This document shows, in pieces, positions 44,817 to 56,029 of a stretch of DNA of 64,000 nt. This stretch comes from Adineta vaga (lineage: Eukaryota; Rotifera). The notes under the pieces were generated by a model. It had not been told where the DNA came from. It saw only the letters and a program-made list of their open reading frames with translations, and searched no databases. Location of the stretch: positions 4,216,001 to 4,280,000 of the forward strand of contig CP075494.1 in NCBI GenBank assembly GCA_021613535.1, written 5' to 3'. How positions within the stretch are numbered: position 1 is the first letter of the stretch; each line of letters begins with the position of its first letter. The position numbers were made by a program, and so were the translations under genes.

Positions 44817-47800
44817 TTAGCACATTTTAACTAATGTTTCTAAATGATTTGTTTGATAACATGCAATAATCATATCCATCCATCCATCTTTATTTAAATC
44901 GTTGACAGCAAGTGAATAAGGAAGATATTGATATCCTAATGGATATGATATTTCATTTCCAAATGTTCCATTTCCATATCCATATAGAATTAAAATATTA
45001 CTTGTGCCAGCATTTGTAATAATAAGATCGAATTGTTGATCATTATTCATATCATTGATAACAATTGTATATGGATTTGAACGATCTCCAGTTGAATAAA
45101 TTGATGTGAGAACAAATGTTCCATTTCCAAAACCAAGAAAAATACTAATTGTATTACTTTCTGAATTTGTAACAACAATATCAGATTGATTATCTTTATT
45201 AAAGTCAGCTATGGCCACAGAATATGGTCCAGAATTGGTTCCCGTTGAATATGTTGTCATATTATGAAAATTTCCATTACCAGATCCAAGTAAAATACCA
45301 ATATTATCAATTCCATAATTAGCTACAACAATATCCATCCATTCATCATGATTCAAGTCATTCACAGCAATTGAATAAGGTTTTGATCCATCACCAGTAT
45401 CGAATTTCTTTATGCCTGCAAAAGGTTCACGACCATTAGCAAGAAAGATTTGAATATCATTTGATTGTGAATTAACAACAACAATATCTAATTGTTTGTC
45501 ATGATTAAAATCACCAAGACTAACTGCTTGTGGAATTGATCCTTTTCCAGTTGAATAAGCACGTCCTAATAGAAATGTTCCATCGCCAAATCCAAATAAA
45601 ACAACTATATTATCAATGCCAGTATTTGCGACAGCAATATCTAAGATATTATCATTATTAAAATCACCAACGCTATGATATGTTGGACCCGAACCATCAC
45701 CAGTCGAATAATAAACAGCGTTAGCAAAACTACTATTGCCATAACTAAGAAAAATACCTATGTATTCATTATTATATGTGGTTACAGCAATATCAAGATT
45801 ATTATCTTTATTAAAATCATTTATTGTTATCCATATTGGCCAACATTGATAACAAATATTATAGGTCACTTGTTTTGTAAAACTTCCATTTCCATAACCA
45901 AGAAAAATGATCATATTACTGATAAGATAGTTAACGACGGCAATATCTGCATGACCGTCATTATTTAAATCATTGATAGCAATTGCTCGTGTGCCAGAAA
46001 AATCTCCAGTTGAATATGTATCCATGAGAATAAAACTCCCATTACCTAATCCAATCAGAATACTTATGGTGTTAGTACCATAATTTGCTGAGACAATATC
46101 TGATACATTGTCATTGTTAACATCATCAACAGCAGCACAGACAGGACCGGAATGTTCTCCAGTTGAAGATGTTATCATAGGAGCAAATGTTCCATTCCCA
46201 AATCCAACAAAAATGCCAACACTACTTAGACCATTATTAACAACAATAAGATCTAATTGTTTATCGTTGTTCAAATCATTTGCAGTTATCATATATGAAT
46301 ATGAGTTATCTCCTATAGAATAGGACATTGAAATAACAAAACTTCCATTACCTTGTCCAAGAAGAATAACTAAATTAGAAGTTCCAGAAAAAACAACAGC
46401 AATATCAAGTTCATTATCATTATTAAAATCATTAACAACAACACTATATGGTGTTGTATGATTTTCAATCAAATAAGTATTTACATTCATAAAAGTTGTA
46501 TAATCAAATCCAAGAAATATTCCAATATTATCTTTTCCTTCATTAGCAATAATTAAATCATTTCTTTGATCATTATTTATGTCATTCATAACAATTGAAT
46601 AAGGATGTGAATCATCTCCAGTTGAATAAATTAATTGTTTAGCAAATGAACCATTTCCATATCCATAAATTAAACTCATTGTATTACTTTTTGAATTAAC
46701 AACAATAAGATCTAAATAATTATCTTTATTTACATCATTTGTAATCACATATTGTGGATAAGAATCAATTCCGATTTCATAGATCATTTCATTTGTCAAT
46801 GTACCATTATTTGAACCAAAACGAATACTTAAATTATCAGTTGCAGAATTAGCAATAACAACATCTGTTTGATTATCAAGATTAAAATCACCTGTCGCTA
46901 ATGAATATGGATGTGGAGCAGATCCTGTTGAATATGTTGATTGATTAGTAAATTTTGCAGCATTATATCGAGTTAATATTCCAACATAACCCGTACCCCA
47001 ATAAGTCGCAATAATTTCTAATTGATTATCATGATCAAGATCAGCGATCGCCAGAGCATAGAGATTTGAACCATATTTCGTTGAATATAATCTTGCAAGT
47101 TCAAAATTACCCTGACCATCATTGAAATAAATAGCAACTTCACTCGAACTCAAAATTGTCGCAGCAATATCGATATAATTATCATTATTAAAATCAATTG
47201 CAGCTAAATAATATGGTTGACCAATATTTTTTGTTGAATAAATAACTCTGCTCTTAAATGTTCCATCTCCATTACCGAAAGAAACACCTATGATTGCTGA
47301 ATTGATATATGAAATGGCAGAATCCAAATAATTATCTCCATTAAAATCAGCAAGAACGATCATAAAACCATCGTCAGAAATCTCAATCGGAATTGATGTC
47401 ATCAATGTAAAACTTCCGTCACTATGGCCTAAGAAAACACCTGGCATATCAGATATTGTATTTGCAAAGATAAGATCGGAATGATTATCGTTATTAGCAT
47501 CGCCAACAGTGATCCCAAATGGGCTACCATAAATATCAGTAGAATATGTTGTCATATTAGTAAAAGAACCATCACCCAATCCAAACCAAATAGTTATTGT
47601 TCCAAAACCGCTATTTGAAGAGACAATATCTAAATAAGTATCATTATTAAAATGACCAATAGTTGCAAACCATGGTTGTGATCCAATACCGCTCGAATAA
47701 GGAATAATCGATTCAAAAGTTCCATTATCTTTTCCAAGAAGAATACCAACATTATTCCCAGCAAGATTTGCAACAAGAATATCCATTCGATGATCATTAT

Positions 47801-49441
47801 TAAAATCTCCAATACAAAGATATTGTGGTGATGAATTTTCTCCAGTTGAATAAGAATTTCCTCGAATAAAACTTCCATTGCCAATACCATAAAAAATAAC
47901 GATATAATTATCATTAAAATTATCAATAATCATATCTAATTCACCATCATTATTAAAATCATAAATAACAACAGAACTTGGACGTGAACTACGTCCAATA
48001 AAATATTTTATTTCCCTAATTGATGGTTGACTATAATATCCTTTCAAAATCATAATATTATTTGTATTAGAATTAACAATAATAAGATCAGATTGATTAT
48101 CAGAATTTAAATCATAAGCATCAACAAATAATGGATTTGATCCACTAATTGAATCATAAGTTGTTAATGCGGAGAAATTTCCATCTCCATTTCCTGGTAA
48201 AATATGAATTTGATCATTAACAGAGTCAATAATAACTAAATCTAAATAATTATCTTTATTAAAATAACCAATATTAACATATTGTGGAAAAGATTTGGTT
48301 GATATTTCATATGTTATCTGTTTTGTAAATGTTCCATTTCCATAATTAATAAATATTCCAATATTTCCATGATTAGAATTTGTTACAATAATATCAAAAT
48401 ATTGATCATTATTTAAATCACCAATAACAATAGATGATGGATGAGAATTAGAATTTGTTGAATAAACAACTGGATTTTGAAATGTTCCATTTCCATAATT
48501 AAAAAAGATTTCAACATTATTTGTTTCATAATTAGTTACAACAATATCTAAATATTGATCATTATTTAAATCTTTGATTGCTAATGAATGTGGAAGAGAA
48601 TCATAACCAGTTGAATAGATGATTAATTTATCAAAAAATCCATCATTTTTACCAAAAAGAATACCCATATTATCTGTTCCATAGAAAATAACAGCTAAAT
48701 CGGAATAATTATCTTCATTCAAATCATTAGAATCAATAAACCAAGGACGAAAAGAATTTGTTGAGATTATTATTTGATCTTGAAATGTTCCATTACCTTG
48801 ACCAAAGAAAAGACCAATGTTATTCGTTCCATAATTTGCTACAGCAATATCTAAATAATGATCGTTATTAAAATGATTGAGAACAAGTGAATATGGTTGA
48901 GATGTTGATCCAGTTGAATATATTTCCTGATTTTGAAAAATTTCATCGTGGATCGAAAGAAAAATTCCAATAGTATTTGTACCAGTATTGGCAACAACAA
49001 TATCCATTTGATTATCATAATTAAGATCACCAATATCAATCGATCTTGGATGTGAACTATGAACAATTAAACTTTTCATCGTTTGTCGAAATGTCATTTG
49101 ACAAATGTGATCTTTAATAAATGAACAAAAGTTAGTTTATAAATTTGTTAGTAACTCACTTTGTCTTGGTACAGTATAATAAACAACTATGATTCCAATA
49201 ATCATTGCAATGCATGTGAATACTGCAAATAATACAAAAAGCAAAGTAGAACCAGTTTTCTTCCTATAAATGATAGAAGTTAATTAAAGTGAAGAAATAT
49301 TAATGAGAATACAAACTGTGCTTCTAATGATATGCCTTGTTCGTTTAAGGTTTCGAAATCATCAGAACTCATGTTTCTCGTAGTAGATTGATGCTGTTCA
49401 GCAGTTGAAGACTGCTCGGTTCTTACCACTTCGATATCCAT
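44817..49441 (-). CDS. Type II membrane protein with 28 VCBS/FG-GAP repeats
   Basis: Exons on the minus strand are 49441-49317, 49263-49160 and 49111-44817, joining in phases 2 and 1 to give about 1507 residues. Exon 1 encodes a Ser/Thr/Gln-rich cytoplasmic tail (start MDIEVVRTE). Exon 2 encodes one membrane helix (LLFVLFAVFTCIAMIIGIIV). Exon 3 encodes nothing but repeats of about 51 residues with a calcium-loop core of type DxNNDxxxDIVVAN followed by GIFLGxGNGTF. I count 28 units, enough for four seven-bladed propellers of the integrin-alpha type. The protein should present a rigid calcium-dependent propeller array outside the cell. The first intron uses a GTTTGT donor. The FG-GAP/VCBS class is shared by animals and bacteria. 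Confidence 0.88.
44830..49080 (-). repeat. 28-unit VCBS-coding tandem repeat, about 153-bp period
   Basis: Exon 3 of the propeller gene is an array of diverged units of about 51 codons. Each carries a DxNxDxxxD calcium loop and a GNGTF-like turn. Units 7, 11, 14 and 24 are the most degenerate in the turn, and the last is truncated. Confidence 0.85.
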
Positions 49442-50949
49442 GTATAGATAAGATAAGTAAAAAATTTTAAAATGTGAGAAAAACAATTCAAGCTCTTTTG
49501 ATCGACTCTGTGGGTTTACTGTTCATAGTGAAAAAAAGAAAGAAAAAAAGAACTTCGTTTTATTTATTTATATAAATAGTCACCTTTTCTTTACTTCAAA
49601 GCTTCTTTTTTCTAAAACATTTTCTCTTATGATTGAATATTTTCATGTCAAATAAACAACGTCAAGAGAAAGTATATTCGTTATGCATGACAGAGTCGTT
49701 TTTTCGTTGGATCGATAATGTTGTGTCATATTTTCGATATAATAATATTGCTTCAGTTATATGGAAAAAAGGTTAAAGCAAAATAAATGACTAATAACGA
49801 AAAGCAATCTACGTACGACTATAGTGTACACGTGGTATTCTACGACGTATAAAACAAACTTGTAACTAACGCTCGTCACTACCAAACACATTGTTTTGTT
49901 CGATAGTTGCGTATTTCTTATTGTCTATTTAATTAAAATACGTTTTCATCAAACGTTTGATTTTGTTATATGAAATACTGGAAATAGATAAATAATCTTT
50001 TGAAGTACCCCGAATGCATCTCTTGGTCAAAAGTATAGTATGTCGGTGTGTGTGCGATTATAAAACGGGGATACATATCGTTCATACACACCCACACCCA
50101 TCAAATAGGTTGAATATCGTGTTTCACGTTCATCTAATGCGTCTTTTTGGTTGTTCATAATATTCATTTTAAGATTTATGTCGGAGTATGGGATTGGTGG
50201 ACCTGGGTACTGTCAAATTGTTTATAGATTGATATGACAGAAGTATTCCATGAATAATAAAAAATTCATTTGCAAAACAACAAACTTTATAATGAATAGT
50301 TAATAAACTACTTTTTTGTTAATCTGTCAGTCGAGGGTCCAGCGAATCACCCTCGACAAGCGTTATTTATTCTTTTAAGATTAACAGTATATACAATTGA
50401 ACGCTTCAAAACACAATGGAAGAAATATAATATGAGACATGGAGAGAAAAAAGAAAAAAAATACGATGAAAGAAAGCTTCAAATTCAGTGAACTATTGGA
50501 TTACGAAAGTTTCGACAATACAGGGGCGACATATGAAATGACCGTATTCAATTTTGTGTATGTTGGAGTAACACTATCTAATTTGCTCACTTGTACTTTT
50601 CCTTTGCCTAAAATGGACCCTAGGTCTTGATTAATGCCATATACTTCGCGTATTTGAGACATGCACTCATCAAAAAATATTAATCATCACCTATAAAAAA
50701 AATACAATAAGAAGTCGATATTGTTGAAAAAAACAATTCTCTCGTATTTAACTATAAGTGCTTTGATTTAAGCATTCATATCCTTTTAAATTCTTTTCTG
50801 AGAATAATAACCATCAACGTTTTTAGCGTAAACGAAAAAAAAACTATTGTAATTCCAGTTATCTTACCTTTTGTGCATTTTCAGAGTATATATACAATAT
50901 ACTTATGTCATCATTCTGTTCCATTGAGTTAAAACAATATAAAACATAT
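49442..50949. other. Long intergenic stretch with hairpin copy G
   Basis: No supported gene. The open frame at 50439-50630 is unrecognised. Hairpin copy G lies at 50045-50099. The left part should hold the promoter of the minus-strand propeller gene. Confidence 0.4.
50045..50099. repeat. GGGTGTGG-type intergenic hairpin, copy G
   Basis: Left arm GGTGTGTGTG, right arm CATACACACCCACACCC. Nine of ten bases pair in the inner stem. Confidence 0.6.
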
Positions 50950-51420
50950 AACAAATAATTCAGACTGGGCTTCATTTAATAGAGGGATACAAGGTTCATA
51001 AGCAGAAAACAGGAATCGAACCATAAGACCATCGTCATCCGGCTGATTGGATAGAGAGACGGAAATATATCAGCTGGATGTACTTCTACAACAATAGATC
51101 CTGAAGTAACGTATTTTTCTTTGTAAAGACCGAATGACTGTAAAACAGTAATTGCTTCATCGAAGTATTTTTGAGTTTATTTAGGAGCGACTGGACTCTT
51201 TGCGATTTTATGCCTATATATCGATAATTGTGATCAAACGTTAGATACTTGTTGGTGTTCCTATATTTGATCGAATTTGTCCACTGTTGATGATAAAACT
51301 AATAGCAGGTAATAACATTATAATGAGATATTCGTAAGGTATCTGACTGTCAGAATAAATATCATTAGCCATACTGCATGCATTTGCATCTACAATTTCC
51401 AACACATCATGTGTGTAAAG
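50950..51420 (-). pseudogene. DUF3987-like gene remnant
   Basis: Minus-strand fragments in shifting frames read VLEIVDANACSMANDIY, QIPYEYLIIMLLPAISFII, SGQIRSNIGTPTS, then (after stops) FDEAITVLQSFGLYKEKY, and then NQPDDDGLMVRFLFSAYEP. The order of an IPxEYxxxxLLxxIS segment followed by DDGLxxRFLF resembles DUF3987 (primase/helicase-associated) proteins that are multiplied in rotifer genomes. The central part is missing and stops intervene. Identification is from pattern memory only. Confidence 0.4.
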
Positions 51421-51626
51421 TTGAAAAAGAATAAAACTGGATGGAATAAAATAATATGGAGAATAAATGTGAAAGTGTATGGCTATAGTTATTCTAGTAA
51501 AATATATAAAGCAATATTTTACAACGTTTTAAGATCGTTTTTATTTTTCGTATTAGCAAAAGAAAAGATCATATACTACGTAGTAGGCAAATTCTCATTT
51601 ATATATAAAGTCAATGCATATGAATA

Positions 51627-54165
51627 TTAAAGCATCATGTCTTCTTCAATGATCTTAATATCTTTGCCTGTGATTGCTGATTCCACTAAAACCTAAAATA
51701 AAATATTCAGAACTATCAAAAGAAGATTTTAGTTTGAGAATCTATTCACTTTTCTTGATGGTAAACATGGAAGAATATCTTTCAATGAAACTAACAATAC
51801 CGGATCGATCACTTTTGGATCTTTTGAATCTAAAATTCATGAATAACGCTTCATTCATGAATCTAAAGTTGAAGATATTTTACCAAGAATAAAACTAAAG
51901 ATCAATCCAACAATAATAGTAATCAAAGTACCAATACATATAAACCAAAGTGGTGATATTGAAAACAAAGAAACCAATGCATTCGATCTATATTATATAG
52001 AAATACTCATTTCATCTTCCTTTCTCACATTTTATTACTTTATTTCTGCAGATGTTGTTGTTGAATTAGTAGCATTAATGGAAGGAAAGCATTCATCAAT
52101 CGAAGTAGGTAATCGTCCTCCTTGTTTATTGGGTGGTATGGGCGTAAATATTGAACCAAAGAGTAGAAATAATTGAAAGATTAAACAAACAAAAAAAGCT
52201 ACGAATACACTCTAAAAATATTTCATAAGATTATTAGAAAAGAAAAGAAAAGACATCTCATTTGTTGTTCTATTTACTCGACTTTTAACTCGTGAGGTAA
52301 ATAATCCAAGAATATAGATTCCAAGAATTGGAGCTGCAAATACACCAAAGATTTGAATTATTATCTAAACAAGAATTTAATATCGATAATTCAGATAACA
52401 GAAAACTTCAAAGAACGAACGAACGAACAGTGATTATATTGCTTTGCATAAACGATACCAAAAATGCCATCAGTACCGTTAAACATCCAATGCACACCGC
52501 TATACCGTCAAACATAGAGAATTAAAAACAAAACAAAACGAAATAAATTTACTCACATAAAATTTTCGAAAGAAAAACTTGTCGTTCATTAGTGATCAAT
52601 TCTTTCTTTGTTAATCTTTTATACATATCTTCAAGAATAACAGTTGCCATACTATTCACTCCACTGGAAAATGTACTCAATGTTGCACTTAATATACAAG
52701 CAATAAAAAGACCTGTTAGACCAGGAAATCTTCCTAATGTTTCAATTACAAACAATGGATACATCTAAAAATCAGATATTATTTTCCATTCTAATCTTCA
52801 TAGTTCCATCTTACTTGATCTGGTCGAGAAATTTTCTTCGATCGAAGAGGATCACATTGACTATATTTCGCATAGAGTAAACATCCTACACATAAGCAAA
52901 GCATTTGCATTGTAACAAACATCACATAATTAGTCCAAGCAACTCTTTGAGCAGATTTTATATCTTTAACACACATATATCTTTGTGCTTGAGTTTGAAT
53001 ACATGCATATTGTGCTGTACTTGAAAATATCACACCAATAAATATACTCCAAAATGTATATCGAATCGATAGATCAAAACTTGCACTAAAAGAGATTTGA
53101 TAATTAAATTGAAAATCTGATTCATGTGATAATTTTACACAGCAAATTGTAACCGATTTCCATTGCTAACTATTTCAAAGACTTTGGATACTCCACCAAG
53201 ATCAATAAAACCTTGAATTCAATTAACAACACTTATATTTCTGTCTTTCTTTCTTTCCTATAAATCTCTACCGAAAATAATGGACAAAATTAAACCAATA
53301 AACATAATTGATGCTTGAATAACATCAGTCCAAATGACTGCTTTCATTCCTCCCTTGAATATTTTATTTTCGAAATAGAATCTGTTTTTTAATTTAAAAA
53401 AGAAACATTTCTCTTACAATACTTGTATAAATTGTACAGATGACTCCACATAATCCAACTGATATCCAAATATTTAATCCAGTTACTTGACTTAAAGCTA
53501 TACTTGGTCCATATAGAATAGTTGCCATTGAAAGAATCTATATATCCTCTATCAAAATCACGAAAACAAATCGTTAGATTTCTACTTACAGTAACTAGAA
53601 GAAAACTACATGTAACCAAAATACGAATTGTTAATGAAAAACGTTGTTCAAGATACTATAAAATCATTGGAAAATATTTTCCATTCCTCTGAGAAGGAAA
53701 ATAACTTTACATACAGCATAAATACTTGCATTTCCAACATAATGAAATTTTGGTATAAAAAATTTCATTGTAAAATAAGTTCCAATAAACCAGGGAATTA
53801 CTTTTTTTGTTTGAAAAGAAACGAATAAGTAAAGATGAGAATATCTTTTTTTCATATGAAATCTTACTGCAATAAACAAGCATTGATCCGAAATAATAAA
53901 ATTCTACAGGCATCCCAAGTATTGATGCCGCTGATGTTAAACTTGCTAATAAACTCATTGCTGTTGGCAGAATTTTCATTCGGCCATCAGCAAGAAGAAA
54001 TTCTTTTGTAGATTTTTGTTTTGATCGAATTAAACCTTGATAAATTCCAATTCCACATGAGAAAACTAAAATTTCATTTCATTAAAAAGAAAACATTCGA
54101 TATATTGAAGAAGAATTACCTAATAGTAAAACAAAAATCGTATAATCAATCCAACCGAGATACAT
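51627..54165 (-). CDS. SLC5-family sodium:solute symporter (iodide/monocarboxylate/multivitamin branch)
   Basis: It is a sodium-driven membrane importer. About 13-14 short exons assemble by splice motif and phase, including 54165-54120, 54065-53868, 53800-53715, 53655-53590, 53537-53418, 53353-53272, 53211-53139, 53085-52815 and 52764-52557, with further exons from 52499, near 52370, 52220 and 51980. A final VLVESAITGKDIK...MML exon ends at 51627, and its upstream junction is uncertain. Family landmarks are SCGIGIYQG, FLLADGRM, LGMPVEFYYFG, YLEQRFSL, GGMKAVIWTDVIQ, STAQYACIQ and CILSATLSTFSSGVNSMA. These match the SLC5A5/A6/A8/A12 branch (NIS, SMVT, SMCT) rather than sugar carriers. The start used is MYLGWIDY; an ATG near 54233 would work only with one extra base. 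Substrate cannot be read from sequence. Confidence 0.82.
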
Positions 54166-54343
54166 TGAGAATTTATTTCGAATAAAACCTTTTCTTCTTT
54201 TTATTTTTGTTTTATTATCCTTCGCATTGATGACATTGCAATAATGACGTTGTCTCTTCACATGATAATGATATCAAAGATTAACATACAGAATGAGAAA
54301 GAAAAATCAAAAAAATTTATTTCTATTTTAAAAGAGAGACAAG

Positions 54344-54393
54344 ATCAATTTTGTATCTTTGGTCAGAAATCCAATTTCAATACAAAATATCAT
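54344..54393 (-). promoter_or_regulatory. SECIS element (type 2) of the deiodinase mRNA
   Basis: Reading the minus strand, ATGA (54393-54390) and TGAT (54347-54344) flank a perfect 9-bp stem, ATTTTGTAT with ATACAAAAT. Inside it, an unpaired AAA (54377-54375) on the 5' side precedes a 4-bp mini-stem TTGG/CCAA closing an 8-base loop. AUGA...AA...UGA with a mini-stem above the AA bulge is the form 2 SECIS layout that recruits SBP2 to recode UGA. A lower helix (UUUAUUU-CUAUUU with AAAUAGAAAUAAA) is possible. It starts 27 bases after the stop codon and about 440 bases after the UGA. Confidence 0.82.
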
Positions 54394-54419
54394 GGAAATA
54401 GAAAATAAAAATAAAAATT

Positions 54420-55421
54420 TTAATTTTGATGAAGAACATTCGTTTTTAAGAAATAATCGACGGATGGAATCGAATATCCTGTTGGACCATTTTGACCTTG
54501 ATAAAGAATTTTTTTATCGTATAAAACATAAAGTTTTTCTGGCCATCCACGAAATATATGATTCGTATGATCATTCATTGTATCAGAATAAATTGATATT
54601 TGATCACTTTGATTAATTCCAGTTAATTCTACAAGAGTTTCAATTGCATCAATTCGATCTTGTATATCTCGATGATTTGCAATAAAACTATAATTTGGTC
54701 CATCAAATTTCCATCCATCTGAAGCATGTGCTTCACGAATATAGATTATTATAAAATCAATAGGCGAATTGTTCTTTTGATGATATTGTGCAAGTTCAAT
54801 AAAAGATTTTAAACTTGCAAGAAATGGAGGTCATGTACAACTACCGAAATTAACAACAAGATAACGTCCATTTTTCATTAATGAACGTAAACTAATAATT
54901 TCAATATTTTCATTATTATTTTTAGTCAATAAATTAATATTTTCAGTTAGAACAGGAATTAATTTTGCTGTTTCTGGTACTGGTTGACCAGGTGAAGTGA
55001 GACTTGCTGGAAGTGTTCGAGATAGTCGAATACGTTCACGTTCTAAATTCCAATAAAAGATCCAAAATTGTAATCGTAATGCAGAACGAACAGCTAAAGA
55101 TGGTGGACATGTCTGTGCCTAAAATAACATAGAAATCTATTCATGTTGTAGGCTTTACAAAGAGCAAAAAATATATAGACATACGGTAACAGCAGCACCC
55201 TGAATAAATTCATTTGGCATTCGATGTTCATCATTATTTCTATCTTGTTCAGCAAGGTTTTTTGCATTTTTAATCCATTCTTTTTCTTGAAACGTTATCA
55301 CAATCCAAAGACAATGTAAAATCATCATTACAGGATTGAGTATCATTCGTTTCATTGTTAAAAAAATTTCAATTATCTCATTTTTTAATCGAACAAACCT
55401 TTCGTCCCACATATTTTTCAA
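54420..55421 (-). CDS. DIO: Iodothyronine deiodinase, selenoprotein
   Basis: The enzyme reductively removes iodine from thyronines with a selenocysteine in a membrane-anchored thioredoxin fold. Exons 55421-55185 and 55118-54420 join in phase 0 (GTTACC|GTATGT ... TTTTAG|GCACAG) for 311 residues. A hydrophobic anchor lies at about residues 27-44 (MILNPVMMILHCLWIVITF). The active site reads NFGSCT-U-PPF, with Sec175 encoded by TGA at 54831-54833. This is the exact position of Sec in vertebrate deiodinases, and the frame is otherwise open throughout. Family landmarks follow: FIIIYIREAHASDGW, NHRDIQDRIDAI and RGWPEKLYVLYDKKILYQG with GPTGYS. A SECIS-like hairpin follows the stop. The SLC5 transporter is the next gene on the strand. 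The natural substrate in a rotifer is unknown. Confidence 0.93.
54831..54833 (-). other. Selenocysteine TGA codon (Sec175)
   Basis: The in-frame TGA sits between TGT-ACA and CCT-CCA, giving the deiodinase catalytic motif SCT-Sec-PPF. Conservation on both sides and the downstream hairpin argue that it is recoded, not a nonsense mutation. Confidence 0.92.
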
Positions 55422-56029
55422 TTGATAATAATTTTATATAAAATTTACGCATTTATATAAGTATCAACTGATAAAAGAACAATATTTATTTTATATCAAT
55501 GCACTTTTTTTTCTTCTTCATTACATCTAGCAATCATTATTGCCTCGTGCGCAGGTATATACAACCTTATCGAAATAGTCAAATGTATGATTTATAAACC
55601 TCATGTCGATGATGCACATTAGATCACTTATCAGTAGTATTTTTTTTTCTTTTCGTCCTTCTTACGTTAAAGAAGCTGCTACGTCATGATGAAACATATA
55701 TTATTCTTAGCTGTTTACCACACAATTCTAAAAATATAAAGCGAAGAAAATAGATGCGAATATGATACAAATCAGTCAACAATTCTATCGATAATTGATC
55801 AAACTTAACTCTATGACAAGACAATGACTATACCATAAATAAATTTTGCACTTATACATACAGATGACTCATACGACAGAACGAGTGGGAAACAAATGAT
55901 GCAATGTTTACTCTTTTCGCAATGTGTCATGAGCTAGTTTGTTTTTATAAAAACAGCAATGGATATCTGAAAAACAAACCATAAAAAATTTGTTTTTAGT
56001 TTCGATTATACCCGTAAGAAAAAGTAGTC
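55422..56029. other. Intergenic stretch between divergent genes
   Basis: Contains poly-T runs. No coding segment seen. It should hold the promoters of the deiodinase (minus) and the RNA ligase (plus). Confidence 0.5.

Noticed and set aside
45675-46323. Plus-strand open frames inside the VCBS gene
   Set aside because: They are antisense to a strongly repetitive coding exon and arise from its codon pattern.
51005-51035. Minus-strand GGTTCGATTCC resembling a tRNA T-arm
   Set aside because: No acceptor stem, A box or anticodon arm fits around it, and the stretch reads as coding sequence (DDDGLMVRFLF) of a gene remnant.
54368-54393. A shorter SECIS pairing using ATGA at 54393 with the nearer TGAC at about 54365
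   Set aside because: The bases between do not pair. The alternative using TGAT at 54347 gives a perfect 9-bp stem plus mini-stem.
54831-54833. TGA in the deiodinase as a nonsense mutation
   Set aside because: It falls exactly at the family selenocysteine, the frame is open and conserved on both sides, and a SECIS-like hairpin follows the stop codon.
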